From NCBI RefSeq assembly GCF_003390915.1, contig NZ_QMEM01000010.1:1-64000 (forward strand): a stretch of 64,000 nucleotides of DNA. The letters are read 5' to 3'. Under the pieces are notes generated by a model. It saw only the letters and a program-made list of their open reading frames with translations, did not search any database and was not told the origin of the DNA. Position 1 is the first letter of the stretch, and every line of letters begins with the position of its first letter. This document shows positions 1 through 8,615 of the stretch, piece by piece. The position numbers and the translations under genes are program-made. The stretch is from Lewinella sp. IMCC34183. GTDB taxonomy: Bacteria; Bacteroidota; Bacteroidia; Chitinophagales; Saprospiraceae.

Positions 1-316
1 CCAATGCACCAACTCAAAGACCCAACAACGCAGACCTTCCTTACCGCAGATCGGCTGCGCCGGCAGATTCAGTCACAGATCAACACAGAGTCTCCCGCAG
101 GGCAGGGATTACGCAGACTAGCGGATAGCGCTCCGCGCTCCCGAAGGCATACGCACCCGAGCGCAGCGAGGGGCGGGAGCAACGCGGGCTACCGCACCAA
201 TGCACCAATCCAACGACGCACTAACCCAGCAACACCCCGCTCAACTAAACTTTGCGACCTTTATCCACCTTGATACCAAATGAGTCCGGCACCAACGGAT
301 CCACCCAACTCCCCCT
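1..316. repeat. Intergenic stretch with degenerate repeat elements
   Basis: No convincing gene. The stretch holds degenerate copies of words seen elsewhere in intergenic DNA of this window: CGCAGAT and CACAGAT words, and GAGCGCAGCGAG near 174-185, which also recurs in the 54.6-55.1 kb array. An 89-codon open frame at 4-273 has low-complexity, repeat-derived composition and no family resemblance, so I do not call it. The stretch supplies the upstream region of cinA; no clear promoter was seen. Confidence 0.5.
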
Positions 317-2143
317 ATGCGCGCAACCATTCTAACCATCGGAGACGAAATCCTCATCGGCCAGATCACCGATACCAACGCCACCTACATGGCGGCCGCC
401 CTCAGCGAGGAAGGCATCGAGGTGGTGGAGCACCTCAGCGTGTCCGATAGCCGCATTGGAATCATGGGCGGCCTCGACCGGGCCCTGCAGCAGTCCGATA
501 TCGTACTGATGAGCGGCGGCCTCGGACCCACCCGCGACGACATCACGAAGCAGGTACTGGCCGACTACTTCGGCGCCGAGCTGCGTCTCCACAATCCCAC
601 CTGGAAGCGGCTGCAGCAGATATACGCGCGTCACGGCCGCCAAGCGACCGAGGCCCATCGGCAGCAATGTCGCCTGCCTACGGGGGCCAAGGTGATGACC
701 AACGAGCACGGTACCGCCCCCGGGCTGTGGATGGAGAAAGAAGACCAGGTAGTGGTGTCCATGCCCGGCGTGCCCCACGAGATGATGTACCTGATGGACA
801 AGGAGGTCATCCGCCGCATCCGCAACCAGCACTACGATGCCGATCTCCTGCGGTCGGTCACCCTCCTCACCGCCGGGGCCGGGGAGAGCACCATCGCCGA
901 GGCCCTCGAAAAAGTGGAAGACGCACTGCCCGAAAACATGTCCCTGGCCTACCTGCCCAACCTGGGTACCGTACGCCTGCGGCTCAGCGCCCGCGGACAG
1001 GACGAGGCCCTGCTCCAGTCGCAACTCGACGAATACCGCACCCACATAGAGGGGGCTCTCGGAGACCTTGTCTATGGCTACGGTACCGACGACCTGGCCC
1101 TCGTCGTAGCCCAGCACCTGCGCGACCGCGGGCAGACCCTCGTCACCGCGGAAAGCTGCACCGGAGGAATGCTCGGAGAAATGATCACTTCCCACTCCGG
1201 CGCCAGCGCCCACTACCTCGGGGGGGTGGTGGCCTATTCCAATGCCCTGAAGGTGTCCCTGCTCGGCGTCCCCACCGAAACGATCGAGGCCCACGGCGCG
1301 GTCAGCGAAGAGACCGTGACCGCCATGGCCGAAGGTGCCCGCGAACGTCTCGGAGCCGATTATGCCCTGGCTACGTCCGGCGTGGCCGGACCCACCGGCG
1401 GCACGCCCGACAAGCCGGTCGGTACCGTATGGATCGCCCTGGCCACGCCGACCGGTACCCGCACCAAACTGCTTCGCTCCGGCAAGGACCGCAGTCGAAA
1501 TATCACCTACAGCAGCCTGCAGGCACTCAACCTGCTGCGTCTGGAACTGGGACCGGCCAAGCGCCCGACCGCAACGGCTCCTCCGGTAGTGGAAGAAACA
1601 CCGGCCCCCAAACCGAAGCGTAAGCCACGCGCGAAAAAGGCGGACCCCGCCCCGAAAGCCACCCCGGTAGCGACCGAGGACGAAAAAGACCTGCCCGAAG
1701 CCGCCGCACCGGCTACTTCGAAATCTACCGCCCGCGGACGCAAGAAGCCGGCCGCCAAGACCGCCGAGGAGGAGCCCGCCACTAAAGCAAAACCCGCCGC
1801 CCGCGGCCGCCGGAAGCCCGCCGCCAAGACCGTCGAGGAGGAGCCCGCCACTAAAGCAAAACCCGCCGCCCGCGGCCGCAAGAAGACCGCCACTAAGACC
1901 GCCGAGGAGGAGGAGCCCGCCACCAAGGCAAAACCGGCCGCCCGCGGCCGCAAGAAGCCCGCTGCAAAGAAAACGGAGGAAGAGCCCGCCACCAAACCGG
2001 CAAAACCGGCCCGCCGGGGTCGCCGGTCGGTAGCGGCGCAGTCGGACCCGGATCCGGAAACGGATGCACGGGCCGAAACCGAAGAGCAGCGGGAAGACCC
2101 GCCCGCCGCAAAGCCCAAGCGCCGGCCCATTCGGAAGAAGTGA
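317..2143 (+). CDS. cinA: CinA-family protein with long Lys/Ala/Pro-rich C-terminal repeat tail
   Basis: 608 residues. Residues 1 to about 170 form the MoCF-biosynthesis-like domain, with the motif GGLGPTRDD at 67-75. Residues of about 255-412 form the CinA C-terminal domain (TAESCTGG, then GPTGGTPDKPVGTVW), which in characterised relatives deamidates nicotinamide mononucleotide in pyridine-nucleotide salvage. CinA proteins are normally about 410-420 residues, so about 190 residues are extra. The extra tail is rich in Lys, Ala, Pro and Glu and carries four consecutive ~23-residue repeats (core RGRKKPAAK followed by EEEPATK); at DNA level the period is 69 bp (for example 1766 and 1835). It resembles histone H1-like or AT-hook-like tails, suggesting nucleic-acid or polyanion binding; that is inference. 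The frame is continuous, so the tail is translated unless a frameshift is hidden. Confidence 0.93.
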   Translation: MRATILTIGDEILIGQITDTNATYMAAALSEEGIEVVEHLSVSDSRIGIMGGLDRALQQSDIVLMSGGLGPTRDDITKQVLADYFGAELRLHNPTWKRLQQIYARHGRQATEAHRQQCRLPTGAKVMTNEHGTAPGLWMEKEDQVVVSMPGVPHEMMYLMDKEVIRRIRNQHYDADLLRSVTLLTAGAGESTIAEALEKVEDALPENMSLAYLPNLGTVRLRLSARGQDEALLQSQLDEYRTHIEGALGDLVYGYGTDDLALVVAQHLRDRGQTLVTAESCTGGMLGEMITSHSGASAHYLGGVVAYSNALKVSLLGVPTETIEAHGAVSEETVTAMAEGARERLGADYALATSGVAGPTGGTPDKPVGTVWIALATPTGTRTKLLRSGKDRSRNITYSSLQALNLLRLELGPAKRPTATAPPVVEETPAPKPKRKPRAKKADPAPKATPVATEDEKDLPEAAAPATSKSTARGRKKPAAKTAEEEPATKAKPAARGRRKPAAKTVEEEPATKAKPAARGRKKTATKTAEEEEPATKAKPAARGRKKPAAKKTEEEPATKPAKPARRGRRSVAAQSDPDPETDARAETEEQREDPPAAKPKRRPIRKK

Positions 2144-2310
2144 CTTGCGCGGCAGCCTGCTGCTGCCGCCGGTAACGTGGTGGAGTACGCTCCCTGAGCG
2201 CGCACTTCCCGGGGTTTCGTAGTTTCGTGCTCCCTAACCCGGTCTGCACCGTGGCCCCGTGCTCCGTCACTTCGGACCACCCCGGACCGCTATTAACCAA
2301 GTCGACCCGT

Positions 2311-3660
2311 ATGCCCAAAGTAGAGCTCGTAATGCCCAAGATGGGCGAAAGCATCATCGAAGCCACCATCCTCAACTGGGTGAAGCAGGTAGGCGACAGC
2401 GTGGAAGTGGACGAAACGATCCTGGAGATCGCGACCGATAAGGTAGACAGCGAGGTGCCCGCCCCCGTAGCCGGTATCCTGCGTGAGATCCGCTTCCAGC
2501 CCGACGCTACCGTAGCCGTAGGTGAAGTGATCGCCCTCATCGAAACCGAAGCCGGTGCCGAAGTGGAGGCCTCCCCCGCTACCGCTCCGTCGCCCGCCAA
2601 CGGACAGGACGCGAAACCGGCCGACGATGCTCCCGAAGACGCCGCACCCGCGGCCCCGCCGCAAAAACCTTCTGCCCCTTCAGAAAAGTCGGAAGAGGGA
2701 CGCTTTTATTCCCCGCTAGTTCGTACTATTGCGGAGAAGGAGGGCATCGGCCAGGCCGAGCTCGACCAGATCCCCGGCAGTGGCAACGGCGGCCGGGTCA
2801 ACAAATCAGACATCCAGGCATACCTGAAGCGGCGTAGTAACCACTTCATAACCGGTCCTGGCAAGGCTGCACCAACGGCTGGAATTCATGCGACAACCCC
2901 TTCCCCCCGCCCCCCTGTCGCTCCAGCCGGCAGTCTTGCCTCCGGTTCTTCCGACGAGATCATCGAAATGGACCGGATGCGCAAACTCATTGCCGACCAC
3001 ATGGTCGAGTCCAAGCGCACCAGCCCCCACGTTACCAGCTTCATCGAGGTAGACGTCACCGATATCGTCAACTGGCGGGAGGGCATCAAGAAGAACTTCC
3101 AGCAGCAGCACGGCGAAAAGATCACCTACACTCCCATCTTCATCGAGGCGGTGGCCAAGGCGATCAAGGACTTCCCGATGGTGAACGTCAGCGTGAAGGA
3201 CGGCAAGATCGTCAAGAAGGCCAATATCAATATCGGCATGGCCGCGGCCCTGCCCAGCGGCAACCTGATCGTGCCCGTAATCCGTAACGCCGACCAGCTC
3301 AACCTGATGGGCCTGACCCGCCACGTCAACGACCTGGCCAACCGCGCCCGCCAGAATAAACTCAAGCCCGAGGAGATAAAAGACGGCACCTTTACCCTCA
3401 CCAACGTCGGCACCTTCGGCAATGTGATGGGTACCCCCATCATCAACCAGCCGCAGGTGGCCATCCTGGCTGTGGGCGCCATCCGGAAGAAACCCGCCGT
3501 GGTGGAGACCGAGTACGGTGACCTGATCGCGGTACGGCAGATGATGTTCCTGAGTCTGAGCTACGACCACCGCGTGGTGGACGGCTTCCTCGGTGGCTCC
3601 TTCCTGCGGCGCATCGGCGATTACCTGGAGGCCTTCGATCCCCAGCGCAGCGACGTTTAG
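2311..3660 (+). CDS. Dihydrolipoamide acyltransferase (E2) of a 2-oxoacid dehydrogenase complex
   Basis: 449 residues from the ATG at 2311; an upstream in-frame start would add 28 residues ahead of the lipoyl domain and is unlikely. Residues 1-80 are a lipoyl domain with the lipoylated lysine in ATDKVDSEV (Lys44). A Pro/Ala linker follows, then a peripheral subunit-binding domain (begins YSPLVRTIAEKEGI), a second linker, and the catalytic acyltransferase domain ending in YDHRVVDG, with His420 and Asp424 as the expected catalytic residues. E2 transfers the acyl group from lipoyl to CoA in the core of pyruvate, branched-chain or 2-oxoglutarate dehydrogenases. No E1 or E3 gene is adjacent, so substrate class cannot be fixed; the single lipoyl domain and sequence style fit the branched-chain or pyruvate type. 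Confidence 0.93.
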   Translation: MPKVELVMPKMGESIIEATILNWVKQVGDSVEVDETILEIATDKVDSEVPAPVAGILREIRFQPDATVAVGEVIALIETEAGAEVEASPATAPSPANGQDAKPADDAPEDAAPAAPPQKPSAPSEKSEEGRFYSPLVRTIAEKEGIGQAELDQIPGSGNGGRVNKSDIQAYLKRRSNHFITGPGKAAPTAGIHATTPSPRPPVAPAGSLASGSSDEIIEMDRMRKLIADHMVESKRTSPHVTSFIEVDVTDIVNWREGIKKNFQQQHGEKITYTPIFIEAVAKAIKDFPMVNVSVKDGKIVKKANINIGMAAALPSGNLIVPVIRNADQLNLMGLTRHVNDLANRARQNKLKPEEIKDGTFTLTNVGTFGNVMGTPIINQPQVAILAVGAIRKKPAVVETEYGDLIAVRQMMFLSLSYDHRVVDGFLGGSFLRRIGDYLEAFDPQRSDV

Positions 3661-3705
3661 TAAACCTTTACCCCGCCGGCGCGCTTCGAGGGAGAACGGA
3701 ATCGT

Positions 3706-4257
3706 ATGAGTACACTTTCTTTTCTCTGGGAAGGCCTGCGCCACCTGGGCACCACCGGCACCATCACCCGCAGCAGTCCGGCCCTGTGCCGCGCCGCCAT
3801 CGACCGCATCGACTGGTCCGCCGCACGCACCATCGTCGAGCTGGGCGCCGGCGACGGCGTCATCACGCGGCACATCCTCGAGCGGCTGCACCCGGACGGT
3901 AAGGTGATCGCCTTCGAAGTGAGTGAGGACCTGTGCGACGACATGCGCGCCATCGGCGACCCGCGGCTGGTGGTGGCCCAGGACAGCGCCGAAAATATTC
4001 GCGCCTGGCTCGACAGGATCGGGGCGGACCGGGCCGATCACATCGTCTCCGCCGTCCCCTTCGCCGCCCTCCCCCCCGAGCTGGGCCGCCGCATCGTGAC
4101 GGCCGCTCGCGACAACCTGCGCCCCGGCGGGTGCTACAACCAGGTGCACTACAGCCTCAAGACCCGCGACTACTACGCCCAGGCCTTCGGAGACGTCGAT
4201 GCCCGCCGCGTCTACCTCAACCTGCCCCCCGCCTGGGTACTCTACTGCACAAGATGA
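3706..4257 (+). CDS. Class I SAM-dependent methyltransferase, phospholipid N-methyltransferase-like
   Basis: 183 residues. The SAM-binding motif I is ELGAGDGVIT (about residues 45-54), followed by an acidic end of strand 2 (AFEVSED) and a DHIVSAVPFAALP segment like the post-motif region of rRNA dimethyladenosine and PmtA-type methyltransferases. A short soluble enzyme with this arrangement most often methylates phosphatidylethanolamine or a related small substrate; substrate assignment is inference. Its stop overlaps the start of the following lipoprotein gene (ATGA at 4254-4257), so the two are translationally coupled. It starts 45 bp after the E2 gene and may belong to the same transcript. 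Confidence 0.8.
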   Translation: MSTLSFLWEGLRHLGTTGTITRSSPALCRAAIDRIDWSAARTIVELGAGDGVITRHILERLHPDGKVIAFEVSEDLCDDMRAIGDPRLVVAQDSAENIRAWLDRIGADRADHIVSAVPFAALPPELGRRIVTAARDNLRPGGCYNQVHYSLKTRDYYAQAFGDVDARRVYLNLPPAWVLYCTR

Positions 4258-4958
4258 TCCGCCTCCTCCCCTTGCTGCTGCCCCTGCTGGCCGCCTGTTC
4301 CGGGGAGCCGGACATCCGCGACTACTACTATCCGGTACGGGAACTCACCGACGGCCTAGTCTACGAGTACCGGAACACGGGCAACGTCAACCAGGACAGC
4401 AGTGAATTTTGGTACTACCTCGGCGTCGACCGCGACACGGCCCTCTACCTCAGCGCCACCCGCTACGACCGCGGCGTCACCCCCGCGCAGGTGAGTACCG
4501 AGCGGGTCCGCAACGAAGGCGCCTACCTGCAGTCGCTGACGCTGTACCCGCTGCTGCCCGACGGGGAGCGCATCCGTACCGACGTGGAGATCCTCTACGA
4601 CCGTACGTTCCCCTTCTTTCCCGGCGACGGGCTAGCCACCGGTTTTCGCATCCGGTTTCCCGCACCCGGTACGCCGGGCGCCGATAACTACGTGTCGCTT
4701 AACCGGTACTACCGCGGCGATACTACGCTGACGGTACTCGGAGAGGAATACGAGGCCGTCGTCTTCGACCTGCAGGGCGAGGTAAGCCAGCGCGACGTAC
4801 GCCTGGGGGACATCAGCCCCACCTTCACCGGCTACGAGATATACGCCCGGGGGGTAGGACTGGTGGAGCACTACCGTGACCTCGGCCCGGGCGGGGAGGT
4901 TGGCGGCAAGCTCATCCGGCGGATCGGGATGGAGGAGTACGCCGCGCAGATCCGGTAG
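4254..4958 (+). CDS. Hypothetical lipoprotein
   Basis: 234 residues. The N-terminus is a short hydrophobic stretch ending in the lipobox LLAAC, with Cys15 as the lipidation site, so it should be anchored in the cell envelope. The rest is a soluble, beta-rich sequence with many Tyr, Asp and Arg residues and no family I recognise. The start is fixed by the lipobox and by the ATGA overlap with the upstream methyltransferase; a longer frame upstream would bury the lipobox inside the protein. No catalytic motif is visible. Confidence 0.8.
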   Translation: MIRLLPLLLPLLAACSGEPDIRDYYYPVRELTDGLVYEYRNTGNVNQDSSEFWYYLGVDRDTALYLSATRYDRGVTPAQVSTERVRNEGAYLQSLTLYPLLPDGERIRTDVEILYDRTFPFFPGDGLATGFRIRFPAPGTPGADNYVSLNRYYRGDTTLTVLGEEYEAVVFDLQGEVSQRDVRLGDISPTFTGYEIYARGVGLVEHYRDLGPGGEVGGKLIRRIGMEEYAAQIR

Positions 4959-5059
4959 CGGCGCGGCCGCAGGTGCGGGGGAAATCGGAGAATACCGATC
5001 GGACTTGGCTTTTTGGATGATGCCGGGATGCGTACTTTACCGTACCCGAGGCACTCACT

Positions 5060-7630
5060 ATGCAAACCTACTTTATTCTGGCAGTGGCTTGCCTGTCGCT
5101 CTGCGCGGCGGGGTGCCACGGGCGGCCCGAGGCTCCGCCCTTATCCAAAACCGACCTGGCCCTGCGCGACAGCCTCGACCTGCTGCGGGCCGACTACGAT
5201 TCGCTGCGGCTGTGGGCCGCACTTGACCGCGCCCGTCGCCTGCGCTCCCGTGTAGAAGCGGCCCCGACGCCGGTCGCACCTGCCCTGTTGACCGAGCTTT
5301 ACCAGCGCCTTGCAATGCTCCACCACGAGCGTGAATACTACGAGGATTCTACCACGTATTACGTGCGCCGGGCCGAGAAGCTCCTGCCGGCCTACGCGGA
5401 CGCCCACCTGCGGGCGCGGCAATTCTTCTGCCGCGCCTACGCCAAATACTACGAATGGGAATGGCTGGAAATGGATATGCTTTGCGCGCTCGGGCAAGAC
5501 GTTCTGCAGGAAGCGGGCCTGGAGCACAGCGTGGAGTACGCGCAACTTCTCCTACAGCAATCCTATGCCCGGCGGAAACACATCGGCAGCTGGCTGGAGG
5601 GGGAGGCCCGGCAGGAAGCGTGGTGCGCGGTGGAGGGGCTCACCCGGCAGGGCATCGACCTGCTGAGAAAGCTCGGATCCCCCCGCCTGCGGCAGGGGTA
5701 CGAGACGCTGGCGCACCTCATCCTCAGGCTCCCGGACCGGAGAACGGAAATGACCGGGCTACTGGACACCATGGATCAACTGGCCGGGACGGCGGATCCG
5801 GTGTTCGGCTATACCGACCGGCTACGGGGCTACCTGCACCTAGAGGAAAACCGGCTGGATTCTGCCCAGCACTACTACCGCGCCTTCCTGACCCGCGATT
5901 CCGTGTACCGCCAATACTACATCGAGGAAGCCACCAGCATACTGGCCCGCACCTCGATCCAGCAGAACAATTTTCGGGAGGGTTTCACCTACCTGCGGAC
6001 CGACCGCGCCGGTGCCGGCTGTGACCCGACCCACCCCGACGCATCGCCCGCGGCCGCCCAGCGGTACTCGACCAAGTATATCTGTTTGTATCACGAACTG
6101 GCTTTCGCGGATGCCCACCTGGCGCGGTACCGGCACGAGGGTGCGGCTGCGGATATGGATACGGCCTACACCCTCACCCAATCCGCCCTGCAACAGTACC
6201 AATTCTCCTTTCCCTCCACCCGCGAATCGGGTGTCCTCAACCGAATGGTAGAACTGGGCGGCAACCTGCTGGCCCGCTGCCTGGAGGTTGCGCGGCTGCG
6301 GGCCACCCAACGGGCGGATCCCGAAAGCCTGAACGCCGTACTCGAATCGATGGAACTGGGCCGCGCCCTGCTATTGCTTCGCGCGACGGCCTCCGGCGGG
6401 GGGCAGGGGCCAATGCGGCGCATCCGGCGCCTGCAATCTTCGATCGGCACCTACAAGGCACAGTATATCGCCACCGGCTACGCCCTGGAGCGCGGCAAGC
6501 TGGATGCCTTCGAAACAAAGGACCGGGAGTACCTCCGCGCAGTACGGCACCTCACGAACGAAGAATCAGAGCCGACCGGTTCCCTGACGGCCGGAGACAC
6601 GCTGCAGGTCAGCGAAATACAGCGGGAGCTAACGCCGGGACAATCCCTCCTGCAGTTTGCGGAAGGCACTTCGACGCTGGTCGGCCTGTATATCGACCAG
6701 GATACGGCGGTGGCCTACCCCGTAGAACCCTCCCTGAGCGACAGCGCCCTGCTGCTCGTGCGTTACCTCTCCGCCGATACCTCCCTGACCGCGGCCAGGT
6801 ACGGTGAGCTCGCCCATACGCTTCACTGCGGACTGCTGGGCCCGGCCGAAGCTTTTGCCGCCGGCCGGGAGGAGTGGTTGATCGTACCGCCCGTCGCGCT
6901 GGCCGAGCTGCCCTTCTCGGCCCTGGTGACTGCGGGGCCGGGCGCCGCGGCAACTTTCAAGGGGCTGGACTACGTCCTCGACCACCACCGTATCCGGTAC
7001 CTCAACAGTTGGCGAACCGAGGTACACCGCCGCACGGAGGAAGGCCAGCGGCCCGCCGACTACTTCAGTGTCGCGGCTTTCACACATACCGGACTCCACG
7101 GATACCTCGGAGAACTAGGCAGGAAGATCACGTCGCGCAACGACCGGTCGGGCGATGACTACGGGGCGACGGTCACGAATCCCGCGCGCTTCCTTCGCCT
7201 AGCGGCCCGCCCACGGGTGCTTCACCTGTCGATGCACGCCCGCGGCAATCCGGAGGAACTTGAGGAAAACTACCTTTTCCTCTCCAACCAGGACAGCGTT
7301 AGCGGGGTCGCGATCGGCAGCACCCCTTTTCGCGCGGACCTGGTAGTCCTGGCGGCCTGTTCCACCGGCCGGGGCCTTTCCCGGCGGGGAGAAGGCACCT
7401 TCAGCCTGAGCCGAAGTTTTCACCTGGCCGGGGTACGCGATGTGGTGTCTTCCCTGTACGACATCGACGCCGCTTCGACGGCCGCCGTGCTGGAGCAGTT
7501 CTACGAGCACCTCTTCGCAGGTGAATCCGTCAGCCACGCGCTCGTCAGCGCCCAGCGCAGCTGCCGCCGGGGCGGGCTGAACCAGCGGTGGTCCGATCCG
7601 CGCTCCTGGAGCGGGCTGGTGGTCAACTAG
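5060..7630 (+). CDS. TPR-containing CHAT domain (caspase-like) lipoprotein
   Basis: 856 residues. The signal sequence ends in a lipobox (LCAAGC, Cys19), so the protein should be a lipoprotein of the envelope. Residues of about 40-450 are alpha-helical, with Tyr/Leu/Ala-rich helix pairs typical of tetratricopeptide repeats. The C-terminal ~280 residues are a CHAT domain: HLSMHARG carries the likely catalytic His726 and LAACSTGRG the likely catalytic Cys767, both present and correctly ordered. CHAT domains are caspase/separase-clan cysteine peptidases; in bacteria the TPR part usually senses or binds a partner. Several CHAT proteins act in defence or cell death, but an exported lipoprotein form more likely works in the envelope. 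The convergent gene downstream ends 6 bp away. Substrate unknown. Confidence 0.88.
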   Translation: MQTYFILAVACLSLCAAGCHGRPEAPPLSKTDLALRDSLDLLRADYDSLRLWAALDRARRLRSRVEAAPTPVAPALLTELYQRLAMLHHEREYYEDSTTYYVRRAEKLLPAYADAHLRARQFFCRAYAKYYEWEWLEMDMLCALGQDVLQEAGLEHSVEYAQLLLQQSYARRKHIGSWLEGEARQEAWCAVEGLTRQGIDLLRKLGSPRLRQGYETLAHLILRLPDRRTEMTGLLDTMDQLAGTADPVFGYTDRLRGYLHLEENRLDSAQHYYRAFLTRDSVYRQYYIEEATSILARTSIQQNNFREGFTYLRTDRAGAGCDPTHPDASPAAAQRYSTKYICLYHELAFADAHLARYRHEGAAADMDTAYTLTQSALQQYQFSFPSTRESGVLNRMVELGGNLLARCLEVARLRATQRADPESLNAVLESMELGRALLLLRATASGGGQGPMRRIRRLQSSIGTYKAQYIATGYALERGKLDAFETKDREYLRAVRHLTNEESEPTGSLTAGDTLQVSEIQRELTPGQSLLQFAEGTSTLVGLYIDQDTAVAYPVEPSLSDSALLLVRYLSADTSLTAARYGELAHTLHCGLLGPAEAFAAGREEWLIVPPVALAELPFSALVTAGPGAAATFKGLDYVLDHHRIRYLNSWRTEVHRRTEEGQRPADYFSVAAFTHTGLHGYLGELGRKITSRNDRSGDDYGATVTNPARFLRLAARPRVLHLSMHARGNPEELEENYLFLSNQDSVSGVAIGSTPFRADLVVLAACSTGRGLSRRGEGTFSLSRSFHLAGVRDVVSSLYDIDAASTAAVLEQFYEHLFAGESVSHALVSAQRSCRRGGLNQRWSDPRSWSGLVVN

Positions 7631-7636
7631 CGTGCG

Positions 7637-8509
7637 CTACGGACACTGGTTCAGCTGGAACGACCGGGACATACGAATGCCCATTTCCGGGATGAAGTTC
7701 TTGGCCGTTTCCCACACTACGTCGTAGTCGTTCTCGCACTCGGTGATCGTCTGGTGGGCCCGTGCGCGGTCCCCGCTTTCGAGGAAGGGTTGCCAGACTA
7801 CGTTGTATACCGGTAGTTCCTTGTCCTTGATGAGGGCAGGCACCATATAAATCCGGTCCCCGATATCGGGATTGCCCTCCCAGTCCGTCACCTGGCTACG
7901 CAGGACCGAGGGATAGTGTTTCTCGTGGTCGTACACGAAACATGCGTATTCCCGGGCCTCCGCGTCGACCATTAGCAGTTGCATACACGGCTTACCGGTG
8001 GGACCTCCCCGCGTCGCGCTCACCGAACAACTCATGGGGTCGTTGATGGTCACTTTCTTCTTCTTGGCCAGCAGCTCGCTGTCGGGCAATACCGCGGCGG
8101 TTCCGCGGGTGCGGCTCGTGCAGAGATTCACCTGGGCGGCCAGTACGAAGTCGCGGGGGGAGTTATCCTGCGGGTCATACACGGGGGCGGCGAGTTCGGG
8201 GGCCTCCTCTTCCGACCTGCCGCCGACGAAGCGGGGGCGGTCACCCAGCAGGTTCTTCACCCGGCGCAGGCCCCGGGGTATCCGGAAGCCCACCAGGATG
8301 GCCTTGGCCGCCGCGGTGCCGCCAGCGCCGAAGGCCGCGTCGTCCAGCACCGGGGTAGTGCCATCGGCGCCATTCTGCGGCGGTCGGGTGAAGGTGAGGA
8401 TGGGCTCGCCGTCGTTCCCCATGAGGATTTGGAAGCTTTGGCGATCGATCCCCGCGACGTCCGCGGCGTTCTTCTTGAAGAGATAATCCTGACGGGGAAA
8501 TTCGGCCAT
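7637..8509 (-). CDS. Hypothetical protein
   Basis: 290 residues, no signal peptide and no membrane segment. The sequence is soluble, with five Cys in the second half (CTS, SCS, PCM, ACF, ECE) plus a penultimate Cys (QCP at the end), and a Lys-rich run (AKKKKVTI). I do not recognise the family. It is convergent with the CHAT lipoprotein gene and sits 106 bp from the end of the cotH-like gene in the same orientation. A real gene by its length, codon use and the absence of a competing frame of similar quality. Confidence 0.65.
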   Translation of the reverse strand: MAEFPRQDYLFKKNAADVAGIDRQSFQILMGNDGEPILTFTRPPQNGADGTTPVLDDAAFGAGGTAAAKAILVGFRIPRGLRRVKNLLGDRPRFVGGRSEEEAPELAAPVYDPQDNSPRDFVLAAQVNLCTSRTRGTAAVLPDSELLAKKKKVTINDPMSCSVSATRGGPTGKPCMQLLMVDAEAREYACFVYDHEKHYPSVLRSQVTDWEGNPDIGDRIYMVPALIKDKELPVYNVVWQPFLESGDRARAHQTITECENDYDVVWETAKNFIPEMGIRMSRSFQLNQCP

Positions 8510-8535
8510 AGTAGGGTATGTTGAAGGATTGACGT

Positions 8536-8561
8536 GCGGGAATACCCGCTGGGTATCCCGG
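8536..8561 (-). terminator. Hairpin between cotH-like gene and downstream gene
   Basis: Arms CGGGAATACCC (8537-8547) and GGGTATCCCG (8551-8560), with one bulged A. It lies about 60 bp past the stop of the cotH-like gene on the minus strand, so it could end that transcript. There is no clear T run, so confidence is low. Confidence 0.3.
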
Positions 8562-8615
8562 TTCGTTTATCCCTCCCCGGCCGATAGGTTACCCCATACG
8601 CGCCGGATATTCCTC

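Noticed and set aside
4-273. 89-codon open frame at the start of the window
   Set aside because: Repeat-derived, Arg/Thr/Pro-rich, no start-site evidence and no family resemblance.
332-1294. Long open frame antisense to cinA
   Set aside because: Composition mirrors the CinA codons (Gly/His/Val-rich) and shows no motif; a GC-rich shadow.
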